Origin: Enterobacter genomosp. O
GTDB lineage: Bacteria; Pseudomonadota; Gammaproteobacteria; Enterobacterales; Enterobacteriaceae
Direction of reading: 5' to 3'
NCBI RefSeq assembly: GCF_001022965.1
Contig: NZ_LECZ01000024.1
Span: 186,001 to 250,000 of the forward strand
DNA: 64,000 bases
Part shown: positions 37,361 to 47,969 of the stretch, one piece after another
How positions within the stretch are numbered: position 1 is the stretch's first letter
Layout of the letters: each line of letters begins with the position of its first letter
Translations under genes and position numbers: made by a program
Notes under the pieces: generated by a model
Told to the model about the DNA's origin: nothing
What the model saw: the letters and a program-made list of their open reading frames with translations, nothing else
The model's database searches: none

Positions 37361-39646
37361 ATGAATCAGAGTCTGCTGGTGACAAAGCGCGACGGTACCA
37401 CCGAGCGTATCAATCTGGACAAAATCCATCGAGTTCTCGACTGGGCAGCAGAAGGACTGAACAACGTATCTATCTCCCAGGTTGAACTGCGTTCCCACAT
37501 CCAGTTCTACGACGGCATCAAAACGTCTGATATCCATGAAACCATCATCAAGGCAGCGGCGGATCTGATCTCTCGCGAAGCACCGGATTATCAGTACCTC
37601 GCTGCACGTCTGGCGATTTTCCACCTGCGTAAAAAAGCCTACGGCCAGTTTGAGCCGCCTAAGCTGTACGATCACGTGGTGAAAATGGTCGAGCTGGGCA
37701 AATACGACACGCATCTGCTGGAAGACTATACGGAAGAAGAGTTCGAGCAGATGAACGGGTTTATCGATCACTGGCGCGATATGAACTTCTCCTATGCGGC
37801 AGTGAAGCAGCTCGAAGGCAAATACCTGGTTCAGAACCGCGTAACCGGTGAGATCTACGAAAGCGCCCAGTTCCTCTATATTCTGGTGGCTGCCTGCCTG
37901 TTCTCTAACTACCCGCGCGACACCCGTCTGGAATACGTGAAGCGTTTCTACGATGCGGTATCGACGTTCAAGATTTCTCTGCCTACGCCAATCATGTCTG
38001 GCGTGCGTACCCCAACCCGTCAGTTCAGCTCCTGCGTACTGATTGAGTGTGGTGACAGCCTGGATTCCATCAACGCCACCTCCAGCGCCATCGTGAAATA
38101 CGTTTCCCAGCGCGCCGGTATCGGTATCAACGCCGGTCGCATCCGTGCGCTGGGCAGCCCGATTCGCGGCGGTGAAGCGTTCCACACCGGCTGTATCCCG
38201 TTCTATAAACACTTCCAGACGGCAGTGAAATCCTGCTCTCAGGGCGGCGTGCGCGGCGGTGCAGCGACCCTGTTCTACCCAATGTGGCACCTGGAAGTGG
38301 AAAGCCTGCTGGTTCTGAAAAACAACCGCGGCGTGGAAGGCAACCGCGTGCGTCACATGGACTACGGCGTGCAGATCAACAAGCTGATGTACACCCGTCT
38401 GCTGAAGGGCGAAGACATCACCCTGTTCAGCCCGTCCGACGTCCCGGGCCTGTATGACGCCTTCTTCGCCGATCAGGACGAGTTCGAGCGTCTGTACACC
38501 AAATACGAAAAAGACGACAGCATCCGCAAACAGCGCGTGAAGGCGGTAGACCTGTTCTCCCTGATGATGCAGGAACGTGCTTCTACCGGCCGTATCTACA
38601 TCCAGAACGTGGACCACTGCAACACCCACAGCCCGTTTGATCCGGTTGTTGCGCCAGTGCGCCAGTCTAACCTGTGCCTGGAGATCGCCCTGCCGACCAA
38701 ACCGCTGGAAGACGTGAACGACGAAAACGGTGAAATCGCGCTGTGTACGCTGTCCGCGTTCAACCTGGGTGCGATTAAGAGCCTGGACGAGCTGGAAGAG
38801 CTGGCCGTGCTGGCCGTACGTGCCCTCGACGCCCTGCTGGATTACCAGGATTACCCAATCCCGGCAGCCAAACGCGGTGCCATGGGCCGCCGTACCCTGG
38901 GTATTGGCGTGATCAACTTCGCTTACTGGCTGGCGAAAAACGGCAAGCGTTATTCTGATGGCAGCGCCAACAACCTGACGCACCAGACGTTTGAAGCCAT
39001 TCAGTACTACCTGATGAAAGCTTCCAACGAGCTGGCGAAAGAGCAAGGCGCGTGCCCGTGGTTCAACGAGACCACCTACGCGAAAGGCATTCTGCCAATC
39101 GACACCTACAAGAAAGACCTGGACGCGATTGTCAGCGAGCCGCTGCATCTCGACTGGGAAGGCCTGCGCGAGTCCATTAAGACTCACGGCCTGCGTAACT
39201 CCACGCTCTCTGCCCTGATGCCGTCCGAGACCTCTTCGCAGATCTCTAACGCCACCAACGGTATTGAGCCACCGCGCGGCCACGTCAGCATTAAAGCCTC
39301 GAAAGACGGCGTGCTGCGTCAGGTGGTACCGGATTACGAGACGCTGGGCAACAACTACGAGCTGCTGTGGGAAATGCCTAACAACGACGGCTATCTGCAG
39401 CTGGTGGGTATCATGCAGAAGTTTATCGACCAGTCGATCTCTGCCAACACCAACTATGACCCAACGCGCTTCCCGTCCGGCAAGGTTCCGATGCAGCAGC
39501 TGCTGAAAGACCTGCTGACCGCCTATAAATTTGGCGTGAAAACCCTGTACTATCACAATACCCGTGATGGTGCGGAAGACGCCCAGGACGACATGGTTCC
39601 GTCAATTCAGGACGATGGCTGCGAAAGCGGCGCATGTAAGATCTAA
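37361..39646 (+). CDS. nrdA: Class Ia ribonucleoside-diphosphate reductase, alpha subunit
   Basis: Catalytic subunit that makes dNDPs from NDPs. 761 residues, the E. coli length. ATP-cone regulatory domain about 5-95 (VTKRDGTTERINLDKIHRVL), substrate-site cysteines in SSCVLIECGD and the radical cysteine with its neighbours in NLCLEIALPT, and the swinging redox pair Cys754/Cys759 in the C-terminal CESGACKI. Highly biased codons suggest strong expression. Followed by nrdB after a 105-base gap that holds a long inverted repeat. Confidence 0.98.
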   Translation: MNQSLLVTKRDGTTERINLDKIHRVLDWAAEGLNNVSISQVELRSHIQFYDGIKTSDIHETIIKAAADLISREAPDYQYLAARLAIFHLRKKAYGQFEPPKLYDHVVKMVELGKYDTHLLEDYTEEEFEQMNGFIDHWRDMNFSYAAVKQLEGKYLVQNRVTGEIYESAQFLYILVAACLFSNYPRDTRLEYVKRFYDAVSTFKISLPTPIMSGVRTPTRQFSSCVLIECGDSLDSINATSSAIVKYVSQRAGIGINAGRIRALGSPIRGGEAFHTGCIPFYKHFQTAVKSCSQGGVRGGAATLFYPMWHLEVESLLVLKNNRGVEGNRVRHMDYGVQINKLMYTRLLKGEDITLFSPSDVPGLYDAFFADQDEFERLYTKYEKDDSIRKQRVKAVDLFSLMMQERASTGRIYIQNVDHCNTHSPFDPVVAPVRQSNLCLEIALPTKPLEDVNDENGEIALCTLSAFNLGAIKSLDELEELAVLAVRALDALLDYQDYPIPAAKRGAMGRRTLGIGVINFAYWLAKNGKRYSDGSANNLTHQTFEAIQYYLMKASNELAKEQGACPWFNETTYAKGILPIDTYKKDLDAIVSEPLHLDWEGLRESIKTHGLRNSTLSALMPSETSSQISNATNGIEPPRGHVSIKASKDGVLRQVVPDYETLGNNYELLWEMPNNDGYLQLVGIMQKFIDQSISANTNYDPTRFPSGKVPMQQLLKDLLTAYKFGVKTLYYHNTRDGAEDAQDDMVPSIQDDGCESGACKI

Positions 39647-39652
39647 TAAATC

Positions 39653-39728
39653 CCCTCACCCTAACCCTCTCCCACAGGGAGAGGGAACTCTTTCCCCCTC
39701 TCCCTGTGGGAGAGGGCCGGGGTGAGGG
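39653..39728. repeat. Double GC-rich palindrome (copies C1 and C2) in the nrdA-nrdB gap
   Basis: Two copies of the palindromic unit in opposite orientation: left arm 39653-39685 and right arm 39696-39728, 33 bases each, with a 10-base loop AACTCTTTCC. Each arm holds its own small hairpin CCCTCTCCC-ACAG/TGTG-GGGAGAGGG. Arms differ only near TAA versus CCGG. The mRNA can form one long hairpin. Confidence 0.92.
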
Positions 39729-39751
39729 AAATAACACCACAGGACACATTC

Positions 39752-40882
39752 ATGGCATATACCACCTTTTCACAGACGAAAAACGACCAGCTCAAAGAGC
39801 CGATGTTCTTCGGCCAGCCGGTCAACGTGGCACGCTACGATCAGCAAAAATATGACATCTTCGAAAAGCTGATTGAAAAGCAACTCTCCTTCTTCTGGCG
39901 CCCGGAAGAAGTGGACGTTTCCCGCGATCGTATTGATTTCCAGGCATTGCCGGATCACGAAAAGCATATCTTCCTCAGCAACCTGAAGTACCAGACGCTG
40001 CTGGACTCCATTCAGGGCCGTAGCCCGAACGTGGCGCTGCTGCCGCTGATCTCGATTCCTGAGCTCGAAACCTGGGTGGAAACCTGGGCGTTCTCCGAGA
40101 CGATCCACTCCCGCTCTTACACCCATATCATCCGCAACATCGTGAACGATCCGGCGGTGGTGTTTGACGATATCGTCACCAACGAGCAGATCCAGAAGCG
40201 CGCGGAAGGCATTTCCCACTACTACGACGAGCTGATCGAGATGACCAGCTACTGGCATCTGCTGGGTGAAGGCACGCACAACGTGAACGGCAAAACCGTT
40301 ACCGTGAACCTGCGCGCGCTGAAAAAACAGCTGTATCTGTGCCTGATGAGCGTTAACGCGCTGGAGGCAATCCGCTTCTACGTGAGCTTCGCCTGCTCCT
40401 TCGCTTTTGCCGAGCGCAAGCTGATGGAAGGCAACGCCAAAATCATCCGTCTGATTGCACGTGATGAAGCCCTGCACCTGACCGGCACCCAGCACATGCT
40501 GAACCTGCTGCGCAGCGGTACGGACGACCCGGAAATGGCTGAAATCGCCGAAGAGTGCAAGCAGGAGTGCTATGACCTGTTCGTGCTGGCGGCTCAGCAA
40601 GAGAAAGAGTGGGCAGACTACCTGTTCCGCGACGGCTCCATGATTGGCCTGAACAAAGACATTCTGTGCCAGTACGTTGAGTACATTACCAACATCCGTA
40701 TGCAGGCCGTCGGTCTCGATTTGCCGTTCCAGACGCGCTCTAACCCAATCCCGTGGATCAACACCTGGCTGGTGTCCGATAACGTGCAGGTGGCGCCGCA
40801 GGAAGTGGAAGTGAGTTCTTACCTGGTCGGTCAGATTGATTCTGAAGTCAACACTGACGACCTGAGCGACTTCCAGCTCTGA
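39752..40882 (+). CDS. nrdB: Class Ia ribonucleoside-diphosphate reductase, beta subunit
   Basis: Carries the diferric-tyrosyl radical cofactor that starts catalysis in NrdA. 376 residues from ATG 39752, as in E. coli; RBS AGGA at 39741. Iron ligands and radical tyrosine are in place: Asp85, Glu116, His119 and Tyr123 (numbered with the first Met; Tyr122 in the usual numbering) in [11 protein letters not shown], then Glu/His pairs in [15 protein letters not shown]. The C-terminal tail DDLSDFQL matches the NrdA-binding peptide. The stop overlaps the yfaE start by one base (TGATG). Confidence 0.98.
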   Translation: MAYTTFSQTKNDQLKEPMFFGQPVNVARYDQQKYDIFEKLIEKQLSFFWRPEEVDVSRDRIDFQALPDHEKHIFLSNLKYQTLLDSIQGRSPNVALLPLISIPELETWVETWAFSETIHSRSYTHIIRNIVNDPAVVFDDIVTNEQIQKRAEGISHYYDELIEMTSYWHLLGEGTHNVNGKTVTVNLRALKKQLYLCLMSVNALEAIRFYVSFACSFAFAERKLMEGNAKIIRLIARDEALHLTGTQHMLNLLRSGTDDPEMAEIAEECKQECYDLFVLAAQQEKEWADYLFRDGSMIGLNKDILCQYVEYITNIRMQAVGLDLPFQTRSNPIPWINTWLVSDNVQVAPQEVEVSSYLVGQIDSEVNTDDLSDFQL

Positions 40883-41136
40883 TGACGCGCGTAACGCTGA
40901 GCCTTTCGGGCACCGAAGTGTTGTGCCAGGAAGAGCACCCTTCCCTGCTGGTGGCGCTTGAAGCGCATCAGGTGGAGGTAGAGTACCAGTGTCGTGAAGG
41001 CTATTGCGGCTCCTGCCGCTGCCGCCTGGTCGCAGGCCAGGTGGACTGGCTGACCGAACCGCTGGCCTTTATCAACGAAGGGGAAATTTTGCCCTGCTGC
41101 TGCAGGGCAAAAGGCGACATTGAGATCGAGATGTGA
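40882..41136 (+). CDS. yfaE: [2Fe-2S] ferredoxin YfaE, NrdB cofactor maintenance
   Basis: 84-residue plant-type ferredoxin that delivers electrons to regenerate the NrdB diferric tyrosyl cofactor. Cluster cysteines are Cys37, Cys42 and Cys45 (CREGYCGSC), with the fourth in LPCCC (about 72-74). It is coupled to nrdB by a TGATG overlap. A perfect 11-base inverted repeat lies in its 3' coding part (41087-41112). Codes for the E. coli length and composition. Confidence 0.96.
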   Translation: MTRVTLSLSGTEVLCQEEHPSLLVALEAHQVEVEYQCREGYCGSCRCRLVAGQVDWLTEPLAFINEGEILPCCCRAKGDIEIEM

Positions 41137-41147
41137 TTGCCCTGTTT

Positions 41148-41180
41148 CCCTCTCCCTGTGGGAGAGGGTTAGGGTGAGGG
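41148..41180. repeat. GC-rich extragenic palindrome, copy D
   Basis: CCCTCTCCCTGTGGGAGAGGGTTAGGGTGAGGG, inverted relative to copies A, B and E. It lies 11 bases after the yfaE stop and is followed by GCATCAGGCCGC, the flank shared with copy B. Confidence 0.88.
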
Positions 41181-41201
41181 CATCAGGCCGCAGAGCCTGA
41201 T

Positions 41202-41233
41202 TGTCGGGTGGCGGCTTCGCCTTACCCGACCTA
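41202..41233. repeat. REP element between yfaE and glpQ
   Basis: GTCGGGTGGCGGCTTCGCC followed by TTACCCGACCTAC, the standard REP palindrome of enterobacteria. It sits just 3' of the palindrome copy D and ends six bases before the glpQ stop codon. Confidence 0.9.
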
Positions 41234-41238
41234 CAAAA

Positions 41239-42291
41239 CTATTTTAAGAACGTCACCGCTTTATCCGGGAAATCCGTAAACAGTCCGTCCACGCCCGCCT
41301 GGTTATACAACACCTCATAAAGCTGATTCACGTCCGTGGCATACGGCGGCAGCTGGTCTGCACGCACCGTGTACGGGTGGACCTGCATCTTGCTGGCATG
41401 CGCCTCTTTCACCATCGCTGTCAGCTTCACGTGACCCGGCGTTGAGCCCTCCGCCACCAGCATGTGGTAATCCGGCCCGATGCCGTCGGCGTACTGCGCA
41501 ATCTGCTTCATCGCACCCGGCTTAAACATCCAGTCGTAGTTATAGTTCACCCACTTGCCGTCCGGCTGCTTCTCCTGGGTTTCATTCCAGTCGGTATAGG
41601 CAATCAGCTGCACCAGATTGAGGTTCATCCCCATCTTCGGCTCCAGCTCGGTTTTGATGCGCTTCAGCTCAGCGGCGTCAAAACACTGCAGGTAAACATT
41701 GTCCTTCTTGCTGGAGTAGCCGTACTGCTTCAGCACCTCCAGCGTTTTCGCGGCAATGTCTTTCCCTTCCTGGTGGTGGAACCACGGCGCTTTGATTTCC
41801 GGGTAGATACCGATATTTTTCCCGGTCGAGTGGTTCAGCCCCTGAACAAACTCAATCTCTTCCTGGAAGGTGTGGATCCGGAAGTCGGATTTGCCCATCG
41901 GGAAACGTCCCGGATAGACCTGCACCTTCTTGCCGTTTTCAATCTCGAAGCCTTCGGTAAACTTCAGGGAGCGGATCTCATCCAGGGTAAAATCAATAGC
42001 GTAGAAGCGGCCATCTTTGCGGGCGCGGTCCGGGAAACGCTCCGCCACGTCCGTCACGCGATCAAGATAATGATCGTGCAGGACCACCAGCTGGTCGTCC
42101 TTCGTCATCACCAGGTCCTGCTCCAGATAATCCGCGCCCTGCGCATAGGCCATCGCTTTTGCCGGCAGCGTATGCTCCGGCAGATAGCCGCTGGCACCGC
42201 GGTGGGCGATGACGATTTTATCTGCCGCCAGCGCGGAGCCTGTCATCAGGCCCGCCAGCAGCAGGCCGGTTGTTACGTAAGATAATTTCAT
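41239..42291 (-). CDS. glpQ: Periplasmic glycerophosphodiester phosphodiesterase GlpQ
   Basis: Hydrolyses glycerophosphodiesters to alcohol plus sn-glycerol 3-phosphate in the periplasm, which GlpT then imports. 350 residues (E. coli 358). Signal peptide about 1-22 ending SALA. The GDPD catalytic segment IAHRGASGYLPEHT is at about 28-41 and YLEQDLVMTKDDQLVVLHDHYLD contains further catalytic and metal ligands. It follows glpT after 11 bases in the same direction, so glpTQ is an operon. Confidence 0.96.
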   Translation of the reverse strand: MKLSYVTTGLLLAGLMTGSALAADKIVIAHRGASGYLPEHTLPAKAMAYAQGADYLEQDLVMTKDDQLVVLHDHYLDRVTDVAERFPDRARKDGRFYAIDFTLDEIRSLKFTEGFEIENGKKVQVYPGRFPMGKSDFRIHTFQEEIEFVQGLNHSTGKNIGIYPEIKAPWFHHQEGKDIAAKTLEVLKQYGYSSKKDNVYLQCFDAAELKRIKTELEPKMGMNLNLVQLIAYTDWNETQEKQPDGKWVNYNYDWMFKPGAMKQIAQYADGIGPDYHMLVAEGSTPGHVKLTAMVKEAHASKMQVHPYTVRADQLPPYATDVNQLYEVLYNQAGVDGLFTDFPDKAVTFLK

Positions 42292-42302
42292 GGCAATGCT
42301 CC

Positions 42303-43655
42303 TTATTGACGACGTGCCTGCACTTCCGCGTGGTGACGTTTCTCACCGATCATCACGATAATCAGCAGCAGTACCGCCAGCACGCTACCGCCAATCATCA
42401 CCATAAAGCCGCCGTCCCAGCCGAAGAAGTCAACGGTATAGCCCACGATGGCGCTCGCCGCGACCGACCCACCCAGGTAGCCGAACAGACCGGTAAAGCC
42501 TGCCGCCGTGCCTGCCGCTTTCTTCGGTGCCAGCTCCAGCGCGTGCAGACCGATCAGCATAACCGGACCGTAAATCAGGAAACCGATAACGATCATACAG
42601 GCCATATCTACTGACGGGTTGCCCGGCGGGTTGAGCCAGTACACTACGGTGGCGATGGTCACCAGAGTCATAAAGAAGACGCCTGTCGCACCGCGGTTGC
42701 CTTTAAACACTTTGTCCGACATCCAGCCGCAAAGCAGCGTGCCCGGGATCCCCGCATATTCATACAGGAAGTAGGCCCACGAAGATTTATCCAGCGCGAA
42801 GTGCTTCACCTCTTTCAGGTAAGTCGGTGACCAGTCCAGAATGCCGTAGCGCAGCAGGTAAACGAACACGTTCGCTACCGCGATGTACCACAGCAGCTTG
42901 TTCGGCAGGACGTACTTCATGAAGATCTGTTTTGCGGTCAGCTCTTCTTCATGCTCCTTGCTGTAATCATCCGGATAGTCGTTTTTGTACTCTTCGATCG
43001 GCGGCAGACCACAGGACTGCGGCGTGTCGCGCATCAGGGCGAAGGCAATAATCGCCACCACGATGGCGCCAAAGGCAGGCATATAGAGCGCCGCGTGCCA
43101 GTCGTTGAACCAGGCCATCCCCAGCAGGAACAGCAGAGGCGGAATGCCGCCACCCACGTTATGCGCGCAGTTCCACACCGACACGATACCGCCGCGCTCT
43201 TTCTGCGACCACCAGTGCACCATGGTGCGTCCGCACGGCGGCCACCCCATACCCTGGAACCAGCCGCAGAGGAACAGCAGCACGAACATGACGGCAATGC
43301 TGGAGGTTGCCCACGGCACAAAGCCCATAAACAGCATAACCGCTGCCGCCAGGATCAGGCCGGCCGGCAGAAACACGCGCGGGTTCGAGCGGTCGGACAC
43401 TGAACCCATAATGAATTTGGAAAAACCGTAGGCGATGGAAATACCTGACAGCGCGAACCCCAGATCGCCACGCGAAAAACCCTGCTCTACCAGGTACGGC
43501 ATGGCGAGCGCAAAGTTTTTACGAACAAGGTAGTACGCCGCGTACCCGAAGAAGATCCCCAGGAAAATTTGCCAACGCAGACGGCGGTATAGCGGATCAA
43601 TTTCTGCCTCTGGCAGACGCGCCCGATGCGGCGCAGGTTTGAAGATACTGAGCAT
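42303..43655 (-). CDS. glpT: sn-glycerol-3-phosphate:phosphate antiporter GlpT
   Basis: MFS antiporter in the inner membrane, exchanging phosphate for glycerol 3-phosphate; also the entry route for fosfomycin. 450 residues from ATG 43655 ([14 protein letters not shown]), against 452 in E. coli; the open frame to 43673 adds six residues and is rejected. Twelve helices; the substrate-binding arginine is in [18 protein letters not shown]. Cytoplasmic residues SDRSNPR follow helix 2-3. No frameshift or lesion that would suggest fosfomycin resistance was seen. Confidence 0.96.
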   Translation of the reverse strand: MLSIFKPAPHRARLPEAEIDPLYRRLRWQIFLGIFFGYAAYYLVRKNFALAMPYLVEQGFSRGDLGFALSGISIAYGFSKFIMGSVSDRSNPRVFLPAGLILAAAVMLFMGFVPWATSSIAVMFVLLFLCGWFQGMGWPPCGRTMVHWWSQKERGGIVSVWNCAHNVGGGIPPLLFLLGMAWFNDWHAALYMPAFGAIVVAIIAFALMRDTPQSCGLPPIEEYKNDYPDDYSKEHEEELTAKQIFMKYVLPNKLLWYIAVANVFVYLLRYGILDWSPTYLKEVKHFALDKSSWAYFLYEYAGIPGTLLCGWMSDKVFKGNRGATGVFFMTLVTIATVVYWLNPPGNPSVDMACMIVIGFLIYGPVMLIGLHALELAPKKAAGTAAGFTGLFGYLGGSVAASAIVGYTVDFFGWDGGFMVMIGGSVLAVLLLIIVMIGEKRHHAEVQARRQ

Positions 43656-43911
43656 GACAGCCTCCGTGGCCAAAAATTGAATTTACAGGGGTTTAACTGC
43701 CCCATACTCCAGAGAGGTCGCGATGTTAAGAAATCACAGTGATTGTTACTGTGAATCAACGCACAGATTGTTACAGAAATATGACAGAATGCGCAAAAAA
43801 GCGCATGAAATCACGTTTCACTTTCGTATTTCGCTCGTTTGTGTTCGAAATCAAACAAACCACAGTTTTCATGTGGCTAAATGATAAAAAAACGAACACA
43901 GAGGGATGACA
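43656..43911. promoter_or_regulatory. Divergent glpT/glpA promoter region with a CRP site
   Basis: 256 bases between divergent operons. TGTGAATCAACGCACA at 43750-43765 fits the CRP consensus TGTGA-N6-TCACA at nine of ten positions. TTCGTATTTCGCTCGTTTGTG and nearby ACGAACAC (about 43823-43900) resemble GlpR operator halves. In E. coli the same gap is under CRP and GlpR. Confidence 0.7.
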
Positions 43912-45540
43912 ATGACAATTCACGATCCTCGTTACAGCGATGTGATTATCATTGGCGGTGGCGCAACCGGCGCTGGCATCGCACGCGATTGCGCCCTGCG
44001 GGGATTAAGCGTCACGCTTCTGGAGCGCCATGACATAGCGACGGGCGCTACCGGCCGCAATCATGGGCTACTTCACAGCGGCGCCCGCTACGCCGTGACC
44101 GACGGCGAATCCGCGCGCGAATGTATCGCCGAAAATCAGATCCTGCGGCGTATAGCCCGCCACTGCATTGAACCCACCGACGGTCTGTTTATTACGCTTC
44201 CCGAAGACGATCTCGCCTTTCAGTCAACCTTTATTACCGCCTGCCGCGCGGCGGGGATTCAGGCCGAGGCTATCGACCCGGTCCTCGCACGGCGCATTGA
44301 GCCCTCCGTCAACTCGGCCCTGACGGGCGCGGTAAAAGTGCCTGACGGTACGGTTGATCCTTTTCGCCTGACGGCCGCCAACATGCTGGACGCTCGCGAG
44401 CATGGCGCGCACATACTGACCGGGCACGAAGTGACCGGGCTTATCCGCGAAGGCCATCGCATCTGCGGCGTGCGGGTGTATGACACGCAATACAATGAAC
44501 ACAGCGAGCTGTTTGCCTCCGTCGTCGTCAATGCCGCGGGGATCTGGGGGCAGCACATTGCGGAGTACGCCGATCTCTCGGTTCGCATGTTCCCGGCGAA
44601 AGGCTCCCTGCTGATCCTCGACCACCGCATTAATAACCACGTGATCAACCGCTGCCGCAAACCGTCCGATGCCGACATCCTCGTCCCCGGCGATACCATT
44701 TCGTTAATCGGTACCACCTCAACGCACGTGGACTACAGCGAGATTGATTACAACCGCGTGACCGCCGAAGAGGTGGATATCCTGCTGCGCGAAGGGGAAA
44801 AACTGGCCCCGGTAATGGCGCAGACCCGGATCCTGCGGGCCTATGCGGGCGTACGTCCGCTGGTCGCCAGCGATAACGACCCAAGCGGGCGAAACGTCAG
44901 CCGCGGCATTGTGCTGCTCGACCATGCCGCGCGTGACGGCCTGGACGGGTTTATCACCATCACCGGCGGCAAGCTAATGACCTATCGCCTGATGGCGGAG
45001 TGGGCAACGGATGCCGTCTGCCGCAAGCTGGGCAATACCGAACCGTGCGTAACGGCAGAACAGCCTCTGCCCGGTTCGCGGCAATCCACCGAGAAGACGC
45101 TGCAAAAAATTATCTCTCTGCCTGCCCCTCTGCGCGGGTCGGCCATCTATCGCCATGGCGACAGAACGCCGGCCTGGCTGGGCGAAGGGCGGCTGAGCCG
45201 CAGCCTCGTATGCGAATGCGAAGCCGTGACCGCCGGTGAAGTGCAGTACGCGGTGGAGAACCTGACGGTCAATAGCCTGCTCGATCTCCGCCGCCGCACC
45301 CGCGTCGGAATGGGGACCTGCCAGGGCGAGCTGTGCGCCTGCCGTGCCGCCGGTCTGCTGCAACGTTTTCATACCACCACCGCCACCCAGTCGCTCGATC
45401 AGCTCAGCGCGTTTTTAAACGAGCGCTGGAAAGGCATTCAGCCTGTTGCCTGGGGAGATGCCCTGCGTGAAAGCGAATTTACCCGCTGGGTCTACCAGGG
45501 GCTTTGCGGTCTTGAGAAGGAGCAACGCGATGAAATTTGA
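43912..45540 (+). CDS. glpA: Anaerobic glycerol-3-phosphate dehydrogenase subunit A
   Basis: Catalytic FAD subunit of GlpABC, oxidising glycerol 3-phosphate to dihydroxyacetone phosphate anaerobically. 542 residues, the E. coli length, from ATG 43912; another in-frame ATG at 43906 is immediately after the GAGGG site, too close to be used well. Dinucleotide-binding site [15 protein letters not shown] at about 12-26. The C-terminal BFD-like domain has iron-sulfur cysteines CECEAVT and [10 protein letters not shown]. The stop overlaps the glpB start by 11 bases. Confidence 0.97.
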   Translation: MTIHDPRYSDVIIIGGGATGAGIARDCALRGLSVTLLERHDIATGATGRNHGLLHSGARYAVTDGESARECIAENQILRRIARHCIEPTDGLFITLPEDDLAFQSTFITACRAAGIQAEAIDPVLARRIEPSVNSALTGAVKVPDGTVDPFRLTAANMLDAREHGAHILTGHEVTGLIREGHRICGVRVYDTQYNEHSELFASVVVNAAGIWGQHIAEYADLSVRMFPAKGSLLILDHRINNHVINRCRKPSDADILVPGDTISLIGTTSTHVDYSEIDYNRVTAEEVDILLREGEKLAPVMAQTRILRAYAGVRPLVASDNDPSGRNVSRGIVLLDHAARDGLDGFITITGGKLMTYRLMAEWATDAVCRKLGNTEPCVTAEQPLPGSRQSTEKTLQKIISLPAPLRGSAIYRHGDRTPAWLGEGRLSRSLVCECEAVTAGEVQYAVENLTVNSLLDLRRRTRVGMGTCQGELCACRAAGLLQRFHTTTATQSLDQLSAFLNERWKGIQPVAWGDALRESEFTRWVYQGLCGLEKEQRDEI

Positions 45541-46747
45541 CACCGTGATTGTCGGCGGCGGGCTGGCAGGCCTGCTTTGTGGCATCAAACTCACAAAGCG
45601 GGGGCTGCGCTGCGCCATTATCACCCGCGGTCAAAGCGCCCTGCACTTCTCGTCGGGCTCGCTGGATCTGGTGGATGAAACGTACCGCGATAAGCTGCCG
45701 CCGGAGCATCCCTATCACCTGATTGGCGCGCATAATATTGACCGCTTTGCCCTGGAAACCGAAGCGCTGCTGGCGGACTGCGGCGCGCGTCTGAAGGGGA
45801 GCGCCAGGCAAAATCATCAGCGCGTCACGCCGCTCGGTACCCTACGTTCCGCCTGGCTAAGTCCGGAGGAGGTGCCCGTTGCCCCGTTCAGCGCCGCGCG
45901 CGTGCGGGTAGTGGGTATCAGCGGTTTTCTTGATTTTCAGCCCCATCTCGCGGCGGCGTCGCTTTGCCGCCAGGGCGTTAATGCCGAAACGGCAGAGATA
46001 GAGCTGCCCGAGCTTGATGTTCTGCGCGACAACCCGAGCGAGTTTCGCGCGGTGAATATCGCCCGTTTCCTTGATAACGAAGATAAGTGGCCGCTGCTGT
46101 ATGACGCGCTCAGGCCGCTCGGCGAAAGTTGCGACGCGCTGTTGATGCCCGCCTGCTTTGGCTTACACGATAATCGGCTCTGGCGCTGGCTATCGGACCG
46201 ACTGCCCTGCACGCTCGGCCTGCTGCCAACGCTGCCGCCTTCCGTACCGGGTATTCGCCTGCATACCCAGCTCCAGCGCCAGTTTGTTGCGCAAGGTGGC
46301 GTCTGGATGGCGGGTGACGAGGTGAAAAAAATTACCCTGACGGACGGCGCGGTAAGCGAAGTCTGGACGCGCAACCACGATGATATTCCGCTTCGCGCCC
46401 GCTATACGGTGCTGGCAAGCGGCAGTTTCTTCAGTAACGGACTGCTGAGCAGCCGGGAGGGCATTCGGGAAGCCATTATGGGCCTGGATGTCCGGCAAAG
46501 CGCCTCCCGCGCGGACTGGTATCAGAGTGATTTCTTCTCGCCGCAGCCCTGGCAACAGTTCGGCGTGATTGTCGATAACCAGCTACACCCGCAGCTTTCC
46601 GGTAAGCCCGTCAGCAATCTCTTTGCCATCGGCTCGCTGCTGGGCGGATACGACCCGATCGCTCAAGGATGCGGTGGCGGCGTCTGCGCCGTCACCGCGC
46701 TGTATGTGGCAGAGCAGATTAGCCAAAGCATGGAGGCTGAACAATGA
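45530..46747 (+). CDS. glpB: Anaerobic glycerol-3-phosphate dehydrogenase subunit B
   Basis: FMN/FAD-binding subunit passing electrons from GlpA to GlpC. 405 residues (E. coli 419). N-terminal nucleotide-binding motif [13 protein letters not shown] at about 6-18, with the matching C-terminal segment [20 protein letters not shown]. The ATG at 45530 lies inside the last codons of glpA (11-base overlap), and the stop overlaps the glpC start by four bases (ATGA), so translation is coupled. Confidence 0.96.
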   Translation: MKFDTVIVGGGLAGLLCGIKLTKRGLRCAIITRGQSALHFSSGSLDLVDETYRDKLPPEHPYHLIGAHNIDRFALETEALLADCGARLKGSARQNHQRVTPLGTLRSAWLSPEEVPVAPFSAARVRVVGISGFLDFQPHLAAASLCRQGVNAETAEIELPELDVLRDNPSEFRAVNIARFLDNEDKWPLLYDALRPLGESCDALLMPACFGLHDNRLWRWLSDRLPCTLGLLPTLPPSVPGIRLHTQLQRQFVAQGGVWMAGDEVKKITLTDGAVSEVWTRNHDDIPLRARYTVLASGSFFSNGLLSSREGIREAIMGLDVRQSASRADWYQSDFFSPQPWQQFGVIVDNQLHPQLSGKPVSNLFAIGSLLGGYDPIAQGCGGGVCAVTALYVAEQISQSMEAEQ

Positions 46748-47934
46748 ACGATACCCGTTTTGAAAGCTGCATCAAATGCACGGTGTGTACCACCGTCTGC
46801 CCGGTCAGCGGCGTAAATCCCCGCTATCCCGGGCCAAAGCAGGCCGGGCCGGACGGCGAGCGCCTGCGCCTGAAGGACGGCAGGCTGTATGACGAGGCGC
46901 TGAAATACTGCATCAACTGCAAACGCTGCGAGGTGGCCTGCCCGTCGGATGTTAAAATCGGCGATATCATCCAGCGCGCGCGGGCGCGCTACGGCACGCA
47001 AAAGCCGTCATTGCGGGACGCCATTCTGAGCCACACCGATCTGATGGGCAGCGTCTCTACGCCGTTCGCCCCGCTGGTGAACGCCGCGACCTCTCTCAAA
47101 CCGGTGCGCCAGCTGCTGGATGCCACGCTGAAGATTGACCATCACCGCAGCCTGCCGAAATATTCTCACGGCACTTTCCGCCGCTGGTATAAGTCCGTCG
47201 CGGCGGAGCAGGCGAAGTATGTCGACCAGGTGGCTTTTTTCCACGGCTGCTATGTGAACTACAACCACCCGCAGCTGGGCAAAGATCTGCTGAAGGTGCT
47301 TAACGCCATGGGAACGGGCGTTCAGCTACTGAACAAGGAGAAGTGCTGCGGCGTACCGCTGATTGCCAACGGGTTTACCGATAAAGCGCGCAGGCAGGCC
47401 AAAAGCAACGTTACGTCGCTGCGCGAAGCCATTGTCGACAAGGGTATTCCGGTGCTGGCGACCTCGTCCACCTGCACCTTCACCCTGCGCGACGAGTACC
47501 CGCATCTGCTGGACGTTGATAATAGCGGGCTGCGCGAGCACATTGAGCTGGCGACGCGTTTCCTGTGGCGCAAACTGGATAGCGGGCAGACGTTGCCGCT
47601 GGGGAAACTGCCCCTGAAAGTGGTGTACCACACGCCGTGTCATATGGAGAAAATGGGCTGGTCGCTCTATACGCTTGAACTGCTGCGGTTGATTCCAGGC
47701 CTTGAGCTAACGGTGCTGGATTCGCGCTGCTGCGGGATTGCAGGAACCTACGGCTTCAAGCGTGAGAACTACGAAACGTCACAGGCGATTGGCGCCCCGC
47801 TGTTTCGCCAGATTGAAGAGAGCGGCGCGGATATCGTGGTGACCGACTGCGAAACCTGCAAGTGGCAGATTGAGATGTCCACCAGCAAGCGCTGTGAACA
47901 TCCGATTACCCTGCTGGCGAAGGCGCTGGGCTAA
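46744..47934 (+). CDS. glpC: Anaerobic glycerol-3-phosphate dehydrogenase subunit C
   Basis: Iron-sulfur subunit that anchors GlpAB to the membrane and passes electrons to menaquinone. 396 residues as in E. coli. Two 4Fe-4S motifs, cysteines at 9/12/15/19 and 56/59/62/66 ([22 protein letters not shown]). Two CCG domains follow (KCCGVPL and RCCGIAG), typical of HdrB-like heterodisulfide/quinone-reducing proteins. Last gene of glpABC; a hairpin follows the stop. Confidence 0.96.
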   Translation: MNDTRFESCIKCTVCTTVCPVSGVNPRYPGPKQAGPDGERLRLKDGRLYDEALKYCINCKRCEVACPSDVKIGDIIQRARARYGTQKPSLRDAILSHTDLMGSVSTPFAPLVNAATSLKPVRQLLDATLKIDHHRSLPKYSHGTFRRWYKSVAAEQAKYVDQVAFFHGCYVNYNHPQLGKDLLKVLNAMGTGVQLLNKEKCCGVPLIANGFTDKARRQAKSNVTSLREAIVDKGIPVLATSSTCTFTLRDEYPHLLDVDNSGLREHIELATRFLWRKLDSGQTLPLGKLPLKVVYHTPCHMEKMGWSLYTLELLRLIPGLELTVLDSRCCGIAGTYGFKRENYETSQAIGAPLFRQIEESGADIVVTDCETCKWQIEMSTSKRCEHPITLLAKALG

Positions 47935-47937
47935 ACG

Positions 47938-47969
47938 GTGCCGGGGCGAAAGGCCCCGGCACGGGTTTT
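47938..47969. terminator. Terminator after glpABC, shared with yfaY
   Basis: Perfect ten-base stem GTGCCGGGGC/GCCCCGGCAC with loop GAAAG, then GGGTTTTA. Only four T follow, so strength is moderate. The yfaY stop (minus strand) is at 47968. Confidence 0.78.

Noticed and set aside
37340..39556. A 738-residue open frame antisense to nrdA
   Set aside because: Same cause: the strongly biased codons of nrdA avoid stop triplets on the other strand. No family resemblance and no start signal.
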